Under the pieces are notes generated by a model. The model was not told where the DNA came from. It did no database searches and saw only the letters and a list, made by a program, of their open reading frames with translations. Positions 11,641 through 22,865 of a DNA stretch of 64,000 nt are shown one piece after another. Location of the stretch: the NCBI RefSeq assembly GCF_003945595.2, contig NW_024104421.1, forward strand, positions 6,448,001 to 6,512,000, read 5' to 3'. The DNA is from Pipra filicauda. Lineage: Eukaryota > Chordata > Aves > Passeriformes > Pipridae. The position numbers were made by a program, and so were the translations under genes. Every line of letters begins with the position of its first letter. The stretch's first letter is position 1.

Positions 11641-14401
11641 AATTTTTTTTGTTCAGTATTATTTTATTGGATAAGGAAGGATTCCAGTAAGATGAAAGCC
11701 CATTTTAAATAGGAATAGAACCTATTTACAAGTTGGATTACTACTCTCCCTTTCTTTCTATAGGTGCTTGAAGGATGTAGCCATCTCATGACTTTGTTTT
11801 CTGCTCAGAGAGACCATCATGCATGTACCTCCCTACTCCCAATTACATCAGTGGCACAGGTTCTTTTTTTGAGGGCTAGGTGACAGGAGAGATCCTTGCT
11901 AAATGCCCAGCCTGAGCTAATATCAGGTCACTCATCTTAACACTGCTTACGGTCTTCTTGAAGGTAACAAGTGAGTTTTCTTGTTTTCTGCACTAAAGAT
12001 CTGCATTACAGGCACTCCTCAGCAGGTGCTTTTGGTGGGCTGTGGTGGAACAATGCCATTAACAATACCATGAAGGAACAACAGGGCACAAATCTACACA
12101 GCTAATGTAGACTCAGGCTAAAGTGTAAAAAAGACACTTCCTGATCCGCATTATGTATGTGCCCTTGAAGATTTCTGCTTAATTTACTGACCAAACCAAG
12201 ATTTTCTATTGTTAGCAGTGCAGAGCTATTACAATCTAAAAGAGTGAGCTGAGTTCTGTTCTGATGTGTGTGCCATCAGCAAAACTGTCAGATATGTCTT
12301 AGTCACTGCACTTTTTTTATAGGAGATTTTAGACATGAGGTTGGATTTGCAGGGCTCGTAGACACCCAGACTGACTTTTTATTTGTTCACTGAGCAAATA
12401 TGACATGGAAATCTACATAAGCCAGCAAACATAGACTAGAACCCTATGTGATGTCATTTGTGGTTACTATTGGTCTCAGGAGTGAGGGTAAAAAAATCTC
12501 ATTATTACTCTATTTTGTTTTCAGAACTCCTTTCCATCTCATTTCCACCAACTTGTTAGTTCTGTCTCACACACATAATGGAAAGAAGGAAATAATACCT
12601 TTAGCTTGAAAGCTTTCTAATCATAGGCTAGAGGATTGACATTTTGCCTAACAATAGCCAAAGAAATCTATGTGCTGTAAGAGCCCTTCCTAATGTCAAA
12701 GAAAATGAATAATAGCTTTATACTTAGTAAGCACTAAGACTTTCCTAACACAGTTTTGATGGTGTCTTTTTTTTGTAGTGGGAAGCTTCACAAGTGAAAT
12801 TTACTCAGTCCACTGAGGTACTCCAGTTTACTATGGAGATGGGATTACTCTTAGTTAGGCTTCAAAGTTTACTTATAAATTGGCCTTCTAATCTGCAAAG
12901 TCTCTAAGGTTTCTCTAGAGTAAAGAAACACCTACTGGTGCCACTTCATTCCATGCAATTGTGGGGCTAAGGAAGAAGGGATGGATTCCCATCTGGAGGC
13001 ATTTCTGTGTTATTCTTTATGGTAGAGGGGCCATAGATAGCTTTGGTAAGGTATATAACTTTCAGAGCACTAAAATCAGGCAAACAGTAATAATGACAGC
13101 TCAGCTGCCAACAGACCAGAATGTCCATTATGGTATTTTGCACAGCAATTTTGAGGGTGAGATAAGAGACTTGAGCTCTGAAACGTAATTCATATTGCAC
13201 TCATTTGTCTTGCATACCCTCAAAAGGCCTTGAATATGGTCAGGGTGCAGCTGGCAACATGACTGCCTGGAGCTACATAGGGTGAGAAAATAACAGGGTA
13301 TGCTTCCCTGGAACTTGGTTAGGCTGCTGTTTCTAATGTACTGTCCCTGCTGGTATCTGAAGCAATGGATTTTGATAGGAAAAGATGACAGGTCCACTTC
13401 CTGAAAACTCTTCTGCCTCTAAGATGTCCGTGCTTGCCTACTCAAGGGACATAGCAAACTGTTTTGTTAGGACTGAAATATGGATTAAAATAGGGGTAGT
13501 CTTGGCAAGCAGCTGTCAGCAGTTACTTCTGTCTGGATATTAACACGCAGGGGTACCATTTTAGGTGATGAGTATTGTTTCTGAGGAAGACTTGAGTGTG
13601 ACTGCTTAGATGTTGAGCAGGAATTGGCTTCTAGGCAGAAAATGACGATGGCCAGCTGAAGCTACTTTATCTTCAGACACATTTGAGTGCTCCCATAGGA
13701 TATTGTCACGGAGCCAGAGATATTCTGGCAGTGTACAGAATATGCCTCTTTCCCCGGCTACTTGAAGGAAGAGATTTTGCTTGCTCTTTTCCCTTGCCAC
13801 CTATTTTATTGAGACTTTAGATTATTCTGTGGAAGTTATTAGGAGCAGATTCATTGATTTCATCAAGATTTTTATCAACAGGGCAAAGTATGTCTGTGAG
13901 GAACTTGTTATACATTTGCACAGTGTCAAGCATTTCTGTAGCCTCAGCTTTTGAAAAGGAAAATGTCTATGATCCGGGACCCTGAGTCTGGAAAATACCC
14001 TAACCCCCAGCATAATATTTGCTAATACTCTTAGTTGTAAGGTACAGAGCAAGAAGCTTCAGTAGATTAGGTTTTTTCTAGCAAATGAAGATATGCCCAA
14101 AATTGCCATATCTAGTTCCTATTTAATTAATGGTGTCACTAGAGGATGATTAAAAGTTCCCAAGAAAACTCCCCTTGTACTAGATGCTGAATAAACAGAC
14201 AGTTCCAGCTTAGCTCCAGGCAGTTTAATTCTTAAAAATCCATAAATAATTTTTTTTCAAAAATTAGCAGACAATCAATGCTTCACTAAGATACTGCTGC
14301 CAATGATCTTAGTCTTCCTTTCTAACTTTGCATTCTCCACGTCTCTGTGATTTTTGATATGAAAACTGATTGTCTGGAGAAGGAAAAGGGATTTTTGGCT
14401 T

Positions 14402-14452
14402 GGGGGTTTTTTTTGTTTGTTTTGGGGTTTTTTTGTTTGTTTGCTTGTTTTT
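14402..14452 (+). repeat. T/G-rich low-complexity tract
   Basis: Runs of G (5 and 4) alternate with long T runs and TTTG units across about 50 bp. Only two G runs reach four or more, so a stable G-quadruplex is not supported. Confidence 0.8.
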
Positions 14453-14643
14453 CATTTTACTTCTTTTTGTAACTCATATTACTTTCTAAGACATGCTGCC
14501 ACTGAAAATTGCACTGTTTATCAACTACAATTATATTTACCTATGTAAAAAACTCTTTGATATGTCAAAGGATTTCTTTTCTCAGCTGAGAAACTAAATT
14601 TCAAATTGCTGAATGCCATACTAGACTTTTTTTTTGGTCACAA

Positions 14644-14661
14644 ATTAATTTTAAAATTAAT
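14644..14661. repeat. 18-bp AT-only palindrome
   Basis: ATTAATTTTAAAATTAAT is a perfect palindrome made only of A and T. Such sequences arise easily by chance in this composition. Confidence 0.75.
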
Positions 14662-16363
14662 CAATCCAAGAAAGATTTTAGGCAATGAAGTTTGTATTTC
14701 TAGCTTGTTTTCCCCCCGATGCCAGGAGTGAGTAATGTTCTCCCTCTTGCAATGTACAGTTTTCAAAATGGCATTGAATTGGACCATTAGCCTGTGTACT
14801 TCCATTTTTATCTACTCCTTTTCTTGAATCAGCTGAAGCTTGACTCAGTGTTAAGATTTCAGACTGCCTTTTTTCAGTGTGCTTTTTAGGTTGTCCCAAA
14901 ATTAAATTGCTGTAATATAAAATATTGAAGAATTACTTAAACCTACAAAATTACTTCTTCTGCATACCCCACAACAGGTGAGTTCCATGTTACAAAGCCA
15001 GACATTTAAATTTATAGTGTAGTTAACTTCCATGCACTATTTTAATGTATGTATACTGACAGTTACTGGGGTTTAGAGTTTTTCTCCTGTTGTGAAAGAT
15101 TGCTTTGAACTCCTAATTCTCCTGATAGCCTTTCCAAAATGGACATCTATTTAAAAGTAATGCCCAGTTGAATATGTTTTCAGATGTTCTGCCAGCCAAG
15201 AACTGAATCTTAAAAAATGAAAGTATTAGGGGGCTTTGCTTTACTCTGAGGTCACTCACCTTTGTTGCCACAGCCTGTGGCATTTTACAAGTTTTGGAAC
15301 TGGCATTTGGTTTCAGATTCCAGAGATCTATACAAGAAGTTTTACATCATTTCTTTTTATTCTTTGACCCATTTAATTCATTATTTGATCTTGGCAAAAG
15401 TATTAAGGGAGCCCAGTAGAAATATGAAGTGACTCGATTTAGAAAACATACATAGATAAATGCTTGTATTTTAGATTGTATGTAAAGATAAATGACCGTA
15501 AATAGAAATCACATTAAGTCAAAAGGCATTATATCTTTAGTAAGTTCTAATGTCAAAGTCTTAGCAACTGCTACACGACACAGCTTCATTACAGCCAATA
15601 GAAGGACAATTTGCTGTAGCCATATTTCCAGCAGCCCAGAGATTACAGGGAGCCCTGTGCAGAGAATTCTTCCATTTAAATACAAGTCATTTAGCTTATC
15701 TTTTAGAAGATGCCTGCAAGTGACTTCCTCAAATTATGTCCATATGGATAACAAACTCAATCATACACACACCAGAATTTTCTTTTGATTCCCCTCACTT
15801 TTACAGCCACCACCACCACCACACCTATAGGTCTTCTATCACTGATTGCTGCAATTTATCCTTTCTGAGGTCATTGCAGGATTTTCAAGGAAAAGAGGTG
15901 CATTCAGACTGTATTATATAGGTACACTGAAATTGTGAAAGAGATCTCTTTACCTTTTCCCATGTGTTCACATGCTGCATGAGAAAACCCCTGCTTCCTA
16001 TGGAAGAATTACTATTTTTTATATAATTTAGCCCACCCTGATACAGAATGGTACTGTTGCTCTGTACACTTACAGGCATTTGCTTCACTAAATTCATGTG
16101 TGAATCTACTAGTCATCCTTAAGAATGCCAAACAAGCTCAATAAAGCAAATTTGAAAATAACAGTGAGTAAAAATGGAAAAGAGCTGTTACACCACCCAC
16201 TGGTGTATGCCTCCTCTTCAGGGTTTTCCTGCAAGTATTGTAATGGTGTCATGATTAGACCTTTTAGAAATTATGCCATTAGGTGCTAGAAGGGGACCTG
16301 TGATGTTTTTACTATTCCTTCCTAGAAGCAGTATCAGGGACATCTTGATTATCCTCGATAGGT

Positions 16364-16366
<3 letters not shown>

Positions 16367-16411
<45 letters not shown>
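16367..16411. repeat. (TA)n microsatellite, about 45 bp
   Basis: An uninterrupted TA dinucleotide array of about 22 units sits between GGTGTT and GTCTTAAATT. Open frames on both strands cross it as Tyr-Ile repeats, which is an artefact. The array is long enough to vary in length between individuals. Confidence 0.95.
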
Positions 16412-16414
<3 letters not shown>

Positions 16415-16574
16415 TTAAATTAAAGACCACCATGGATGGAGATGCTACAAAACTCTTTTGGTACACTGATCCTTTAACTCTCCTTTTAGTTAGAACCTTC
16501 TACTAATTAGGAACCAAAATCTCTTTTGCTGTAGGTCAAAGTAATTATTCCTTGTGCTATTGCTTATGAGTGTA

Positions 16575-17110
16575 GAGCACAGTTTCTCATCCTTTGAAAC
16601 AGCCTTCTGAAATTCAAACTTCTCTAGAAAAAAAAAATCCAATTCTCCAACTTTCCCTCCATTGCATGATTTCTTGACCTCTGATCAGTTTAATTCTACT
16701 GCCCTGGACCCCTGATAATACATTTTTGAATTTCTGAAAGTGGTGTGCTAAATAGAATGCAGTATTCCAGCTGAGTACTCAATATTGTAAGGTACTGGAA
16801 TAATTATTTTCCTCAGCTTGCAGATTTACACATTCCATAATCGTATTTATCTTTTCATAGCAACACTTAGTACTGGTTCTTACTGATATTCAGATCTTTC
16901 CCAAAAGCACTTTTTTCTTCATTTTGTGTTTGCCTATCTAATTTTCATTTCCTTCATATATGACTTGCTTCTTGCCTTTATTAAGTTTTAATATATAATT
17001 TTTTTTTCAAGTGTACTGGATCATTTGAAATTCTGATCCTTATACTAGCTGCCTCTCATTCTTACCCACATATTAACATTGGCAAAGCTTGTGAGTGATC
17101 AGGTTTTTTT
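16575..17110 (-). mobile_element. Ancient diverged CR1-like LINE remnant
   Basis: The plus strand keeps, in the right order, degraded landmarks of the reverse-complemented 3' half of old amniote CR1 elements. In order these are a stretch like 'TTCTCTAG...CCCTCCATTGCATG', 'CTGGACCCCTGATAAT', 'AGTATTCCAGCTGAGTACTCA' (shortened here), 'ATTCCATAATCGTATTTATC', 'CAGATCTTTCCCAAAAGCA', 'TATTAAGTTTT', and 'GAAATTCTGATCCTTATACT' followed by 'ATTAACATTGGCAAAGCTTG'. This corresponds to known old copies with '...AATTCTAATCCT...GCAAATTTTATAAG'. It is far more diverged than the other CR1 copies, and both limits are uncertain by 100 bp or more. The identification comes from recall of the family layout, not from an alignment. 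Confidence 0.6.
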
Positions 17111-18167
17111 GGGGGGAAGATTATCAGCTTTGTGGAACCCTCTGTAACCTGTCTCTACCTGGCCAATTGAAGGAAATACTCTCATCCATGTAGTGGTATC
17201 ATCACAGTGGTGTGTGAGGGCAACTGCTGTTTTTTGGTTGGTAAATTGTCTTTCTAAGGAAAGTGTTGATTAATACTGTTCTTTGGTAATTGTGGCAGTG
17301 TAATATGATATCTCATTATTTTTCTATATTGCTCAAAACTCTCTAAATATATTACTTTTTCTCATTTTTATTGTAAATTTGTATTCTGACTATTTTTCTT
17401 TGAACTTCACAATTCATGTAGCTTAACTCATGCTCTGGTTCCAAATCTCTGGAGAACCCAATTCATTTTCTTTGAAGAAAATGTTTAAAAATATGTTTGA
17501 GGCTAATCATGAGTTTTAAGTCAAAATCACAGCATTATATATCACAGTTAAGGGAAAAAATAAGTCCTCCCCTCCTCTCATTCCTGCACTCACAAAGGAC
17601 ATATGACCAAAAGAGGTGTCCTTGTGCGATGTCTCCCATCAACATCCTGGCCACCACCAACTATACAGATATATTCCTAAAATTTGACATCTAATTCTGA
17701 GCATTTTCTTGAATGACTGCTTAAGTGTTTTCCCAAATCAGAGCTCAAGCTAATTTATGTTATTTTTCCATCTGCTCCATTATTTCCTATAATATATTCA
17801 CATTATTTCATTTCTAAGCTATGTTCTTGAATTAATGAATGTGTTAAATAAAATTAAATCAAACAGCTCTCCCAATTGCCACTTAAGAGGATATCACTCC
17901 CCAGATCAGACATATTACAGAACTGTTATCTTCATTTGCAGTCTTTTGTTTTTTTGCTTAGTTCACAGACAGTAGCATTCCTATTTAAGTCAGATGGGGT
18001 TTCTGGGGATAGCAACATTTCATGGAAATCTAGATTAGATACTTTAATATAATATGCCTTCACTTTAGAAAACTATTTGATATTCTCTCTCCTAGAGCGT
18101 TATGTGCAAAATTAATATGCAGATAGAACATATGATATGAATGCAAATTTAAAAAATCTATGTATTA
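17111..18167. other. AT-rich non-coding sequence, no gene seen
   Basis: This lies between the old CR1 and the solo LTR. The first part may still belong to the old CR1 remnant, with a weak resemblance around 17120-17230. No gene or RNA is seen. Confidence 0.5.
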
Positions 18168-18172
18168 CTCAT
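18168..18172 (+). repeat. Target-site duplication, left copy (CTCAT)
   Basis: CTCAT stands directly before the TG end of the LTR and is repeated directly after its CA end at 19366-19370. A preceding A (18167) also matches the terminal A of the LTR, so the duplication could be read as 5 or 6 bp. Five bp is usual for ERVL-class integration and six for ERVK-class. Confidence 0.88.
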
Positions 18173-19365
18173 TGTAGTGGTTTGAACCTTGTTCTCCCCA
18201 GAAGCTAAGAGAAGTGGTAGACCCCAAGGGGTGGAAACCCCTGGAAGTTTTGAAGTTCTACCCAATGGGCGCTCCTGCAGAAATGTAAACATATCACAAC
18301 CAGACCGGAAAAGAAGGGTTGTAGTTTGGTTGTTGCAGGAGAGGTGGCCATGTTGTAGAGCCACGAGGTAGGGGCTCTGAGCCCCTTGGGGCCTCTGGCC
18401 CCCTCCCAGCCCCTGGCTGGGGGCTACAGGGACCTGGAACAGCATAAAGCTGGGCTAGGTGCCTGTAGTATGCCGGGAGATGTTTTCTCCATGGGCACAG
18501 AGCAGCAGCCGACACTGACCAGAGAAATGGCAGAGAGCCAGAGATAAGACCTGAACTGAAGAGCAGAGAAGCAACATGCAGCACTGCAGAGGAGACTCCT
18601 GGAAGGAGAGTCGAGGAAAGGAGAGCCAGCAGCTGAGAGCTACGGAGTTCTTGGGGGTAAGACTGATACCAGATCCCCAAAACTCCTTTGAGACCTCCTG
18701 GAAGGAGGAAGATGATGGACTCTTACTTGAAAGAGCCTTGAAGTGCGACATGCACTGTAGAAAGGAGCTAGAGAGCTCCGAGAGGAATGCAGGGGGAGTT
18801 GACCTTGGCTTCCCCCCCCTCGCACTGCTGCCACGGTGGCAGCCTGAGAGACAGGGCACAGAGGCCCTATACCAGACCGTCACGAAGACCCCCCTGTGTC
18901 TTCGTGATATGACGTGGTGAAACGACCTTGTCTGGGGTTACGAAGTCCACGGAAGACCCCTCGGTTGTGAGGCGATGGGGCCGGGGGAGCTACCTCCCTC
19001 GTGGATGCTGGCAGAAAGCCAGCTATCAGCTGCTGCATGCATGAGAAGAAGAAACCTGCTGCCTCAGAAGATGCTGCTGTTTAAGGACTGGAAGGGATCT
19101 GTCCTTCTTTCCCTCCTGGACTTTTATTTGGAGGGGAGAAGAGATCTGATCCATTGTAAATACATATGTCATGGTAGAGATAGTTATGATCATGTGTATA
19201 ATGTGATGTTATATTTATTTGTACAGTCATTGTAATATATTCCCTTTTCCCCACTTTGGAGTCTGGTGTGTTTTGTCTGGAAAAACCCATCTCACATTAG
19301 GTTGAGATGTGGGAGGGGGAATGGAGCTAGGGAATTAGATGTTGGGGCTATCTCAAACCATGACA
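18173..19365. mobile_element. Solo LTR of an endogenous retrovirus, ERVL-like, 1193 bp
   Basis: The element begins TGTAGTGGTTTGA and ends TCAAACCATGACA. The ends are inverted repeats of each other with two mismatches (11 of 13), start with TG, end with CA, and are flanked by the direct repeat CTCAT. The start resembles the TGTAGTGGTTTGA/TGTNGTGGTTT ends of avian ERVL LTRs as I recall them. The body is richer in GC and CpG than the flanks. No gag, pol or env sequence and no second LTR are seen, so this is a solo LTR left by recombination between the two LTRs of a provirus. Orientation is uncertain: a CATAAA at 18443 could serve a plus-strand promoter, while the reverse complement of AATAAA occurs at 19123 and 19214. 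Open frames inside it (plus 18576-18920, minus 18294-18680 and 18455-18883) have no recognisable domain. Confidence 0.88.
18880..18907 (+). repeat. Hairpin inside the LTR (10-bp stem, 8-nt loop)
   Basis: The arm TCACGAAGAC (18880-18889) is perfectly complementary to GTCTTCGTGA (18898-18907), with the C-rich loop at 18890-18897. In retroviral LTRs, stable hairpins often lie in the R region of the RNA, so this may mark R, but that is inference. Confidence 0.8.
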
Positions 19366-19370
19366 CTCAT
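19366..19370 (+). repeat. Target-site duplication, right copy (CTCAT)
   Basis: Exact copy of 18168-18172 directly after the CA end of the LTR. Confidence 0.88.
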
Positions 19371-22300
19371 TTATCTTTTAATACCTATAGTTATTGAACT
19401 GAGGGTTCTGGTACTCATTAAACACACTGTGATCTTTCAGTGAAACCACATGATGTTGATGCTCATAATTCAGAGCTGGGTTAAAGCTTCTCCATTCCAA
19501 TGAAACTTGCATAGGGGCCAGGAGAAGGTGGAGAAAACAGAAATAACTGGGAGAGAGAGCAATAAGGTGAGAGCCTGGGGGTAGTCAGCATCTACTGCTT
19601 CTGTCAGGAGCCATCACTGCAGCAGTACCTGCTTTTGAGATGCCTGGCAGTAGCAATAGGGGATTTCCAGAGCTGCAGTGCTGGCAAAAGCAGGCAGCCA
19701 GACCTGAGCTGAGGTACTGCTCTGCTTATCTGACACTGCCCAGAGTGGGTGGTTTCTGCCCATCACAAGACCTGTCCCTAAGAGCACCATGACCAAACAC
19801 TTGTTAGATCTTTACTGAACTAGTTAAAACAAGACCACTCTTTATTGTAGGCAGGATCCATGCCAGATATGCACAGGCCTCTGGTGGGAATATGCAGTCA
19901 GTCTGGTTCCATTGCGAGCACCAGACACTACCCCCTCATCTCAGGCTGTGGAGATGATAAGGCAGTGTACCAGCTCTATATATAATTGTAACCTTTAGAG
20001 AGTTTATTTTCAGGACCAAGCCCAACAACATGATAACACCATGAGGCTGCACCTCAGTGTGGTGGTGGTGGTGTAACGTGGTGTCGCAGTGGCACGGTAT
20101 AATGCGGTGTCTTCGTGTCATATACTGGCTCATATCACTTACAGACAGAGAGCACAATGCTGCTAAGTGCTCTGGGGCCAGGATGCAGTCTCCTCTTAAG
20201 AGTTACTATCTGATATTACTGTGGTACTACACTCAATTTTACTTAAAAGCATTAGGATGAGCAGAAGCATCCTGAAGCTCAGTGAAAAAGCAAGTTTTTA
20301 ATGGTGTTTCATTCTTCCTTCAATATCCTCTATCAAGGTTGCCTGTATACCTTTATGGTGATCTGATGAAAGTAAATAGGTGAAGGAACTCTGGTATTTA
20401 ATGATGTGCCTGCAATCATTTGCAGCAATTTTTGTCTTTAATTTTTGTTAGCTTGACAAAAGTGTAAGGAGAAAAATCATTAGTCTTTCTATATCAGCGG
20501 GCTCAAGTTTTTGATCTCACACACAAAAAGAACAAGAACATTCCTTAATCTTAGCTTGTTTCCACCTATTGTGTAGCCAGAATCCAACTTAAACTTCTGA
20601 GGCACTAAACATGGGGTAGTTCAACAACTACTACTCCTGTACAAATCCTCTAGAGACAACCTGTGCTGTGTCTGTAAAAGCTTCAGAACATCTCATTTTC
20701 CTTCAGCTATGGCTTTCATTTTCTCTCTCTTCATTTTAATACCTTTCTTCGCACCACTTTTCTCCCTTTTTTGTTGGTCTTCCTTTTTCTGACCCTCTTT
20801 TTACTCCTCTACCTTCATACATTTCCCATTGCCTTCACTCTTTTCTGTGAAGGTTTCAGTCCTGTGATATGGATGGAGCAGATGCTCTTGCAGAAGGTTC
20901 TACAAACAGATTAGGAACATCCAGCACGGTGTACGAAAGAATCTCCCAGGTGTCAGCGTTCAGTCAGAACTGGGGAGCTAGTCATTGCAATTCAGTTGCT
21001 GAGACCCCAGAGACTCACAGTGACTACAGTCTCTCTATCCCTAGTAGGGAACTAGTAAGGTAGAGTCAGTGACCTCAGGACATTGCTGTGAGGTTTTGCT
21101 AATTGATATATACAGAAACTTCCAGAGGTGTAAATGCAGAGTCAAGTCCAACTTATTCCGGGAGAGTAAACCTGTGTTCAAAATTGCCAGGATCTGCAGA
21201 GGGCTTTAAACAGGAATGTTTTTACTTTGCAAGGAGATTTGTATTCATTAGGTAGTCTCTGGGACCACTGGTCCACTCTAATAAGTGTTCTGATAAAAGA
21301 GGTCATGTCCCCAAAGAATGCCTGATAAGGACATGTCATTTCTCCTGTAAAAGATGATTACAATAGTCAGACCCTGATCATCTTCAGACATCCTCATGGT
21401 GACAATCTTTTTAAAAAAGACTAAAGAAACGACACTTCTCCTTCAAGGTTGTTCAGTGCTGATAAAAGTCATTAGACTGATGATGCTGAGAAACAAAGTC
21501 CTTTGCTTCATAGCATAGATATTGTCAGTGCAACAAAATGTTGCATATTTAGCAGCACTGCATGACCAGCAGGATTCAAACCTGCATACAGGGACAATCC
21601 ACAAAGTCAAGGATAATATGACTTTCAATTCTTCTATTCCATCTGGAATAGGAACCACTGCTATATATGCTGTATATGCTTAAGTCCATAAGCTCCATAT
21701 AGCACCTTGAGTAGGGTGTGACCATTAGAGTAGACAACCCAGTCTGCAATTTAGTCCTAAGATATTTCAAAAATGGGTGTGGAGTGAGTTCGGAGACAAC
21801 TAAATTATTTCTGTGATCCTTTTCACAGCACTCTCTCCTCATATTACCAGACTATAAGTGACCCTCCTGTCTCCTGCCTGCGTGTTGTGCATGTCATGTA
21901 ATCGAGATAATCACAGGATCAGGCATGAGGCTGCTGCATGAGGAGAGTACCTGCACTGTGGGTCTCAGGAGGAAAGGCCAGGGAATCCAGTTCTCACATG
22001 TTTTTGCTAGAGGCTGTGGCGCCTCCACATTGTCTCCACAAGATGAAAGGTATTTCAGCTGTACCCTCAGAAATAATGAAACCAAATGTGGAATCTGAGT
22101 GCTATTAAGTGGCAGAGAGTTGGGAAAAAGGTCTAGAAAGCAGAGAAGGCAAATTCTTTACTGATTCCTGCATAGAAGACTGAACTTGGTAGAACACAGC
22201 CCAACCGAAAATACCAAGTGTAAATAAAGCAAACTTTGCTCTAAATAGTTCCAACTCATCCAACTGCTTATTTGAGGCATACACTGTAATGTCAAAATTT

Positions 22301-22822
22301 AACTACATAAAGCCAAAAAAAGACAGTGAATAGTTCACTATACTATATTTTCTAGTTTTGCTTTGGTTTGGTTTTTTTTTTTTTCATTTTCATTGTCTGG
22401 TAAAGTTTTCATTACTCAGTTTTCAGGAGTGTGGTAAGATGAATTAATTCGTTTTATGGTGAGGTTATAAAGTGTTAAGCAAACAGCAACACAGAGACTA
22501 CACAAAACATAGACACCCATCTTTCTTCTTCTTCCTTCTCATTTGCATGTTCCTCCCATTCCTACTTAAAGACTTTTTCAGTGCCAGAATCCTAAATTCA
22601 GATTTACCCTCACTGTTCAATCTCTGGGATTTAGTATTTTAATACTCCTTTCCAAATCTACGTGCTTTTTATTACACAATACTACTAGTGCAAACAACAG
22701 GGACAAAATAGAGTCTAATGGTCTATAGAATCATTTTACTTTTATTCTTTTTCTGTGATGATTTTATTTCTTTCCTAAAATTGCACCTCATTGAAACATA
22801 TCTGGACACTAACCTGTAAGAA
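19371..22822. other. Non-coding sequence, no gene seen
   Basis: No gene is recognised. The segment contains a GTG-repeat patch at 20057-20073 followed by a small CpG cluster to about 20115. On the minus strand a TATATATA near 19977-19985 lies about 135 bp before an AATAAA near 19842. A T-arm-like 17-mer at 21569-21585 is discussed among the rejected items. Confidence 0.5.
20057..20073 (+). repeat. Short (GTG)n repeat
   Basis: About five GTG units are followed by further imperfect GTG/GTGTC motifs to about 20115. Confidence 0.75.
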
Positions 22823-22865
22823 CATAGAATCATAGAGTGGTTCAGGATGGAAGGGATCTTATGGG
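22823..22865 (-). mobile_element. Very short CR1 3' end, about 43 bp
   Basis: CATAGAATCATAGAGTGG followed by TTCAGGATGGAAGGGATCTT is the reverse complement of a CR1 3' terminus with its octamer tail. The match ends at about 22865, where the usual 'AAAGATCATCTAGT' text would be expected. It is a strongly 5'-truncated insertion. Confidence 0.8.

Larger units (their letters stand above)
11641..16366. other. Unique AT-rich non-coding sequence, no gene seen
   Basis: No transposon, exon or RNA gene is recognised. Small features inside it are the T/G tract at 14402-14452, an 18-bp AT palindrome at 14644-14661, and a short CAC repeat near 15806-15826. Open frames are at most 98 codons and carry no recognisable motif. 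Confidence 0.55.

Noticed and set aside
11243..11641. 132-codon minus-strand frame, Phe/Leu/Cys-rich, resembling a membrane protein
   Set aside because: It is the translation of the A/CAAA simple repeat; the other frames there are equally open and equally biased.
14402..14452. Possible G-quadruplex in the T/G tract
   Set aside because: Only two G runs of four or more; four runs are needed.
16273..16506. Tyr-Ile repeat protein frames on both strands
   Set aside because: They are translations of the (TA)n microsatellite.
21569..21585. Minus-strand T-arm-like sequence (5-bp stem, 7-nt loop TTTGAAT) suggesting a tRNA or tRNA-derived SINE
   Set aside because: The adjoining 7 nt find no pairing partner at the distance of a tRNA acceptor stem, and no anticodon arm or A box could be placed.
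21603..21625. 7-bp inverted repeat AAAGTCA/TGACTTT
   Set aside because: Too short to be meaningful alone.
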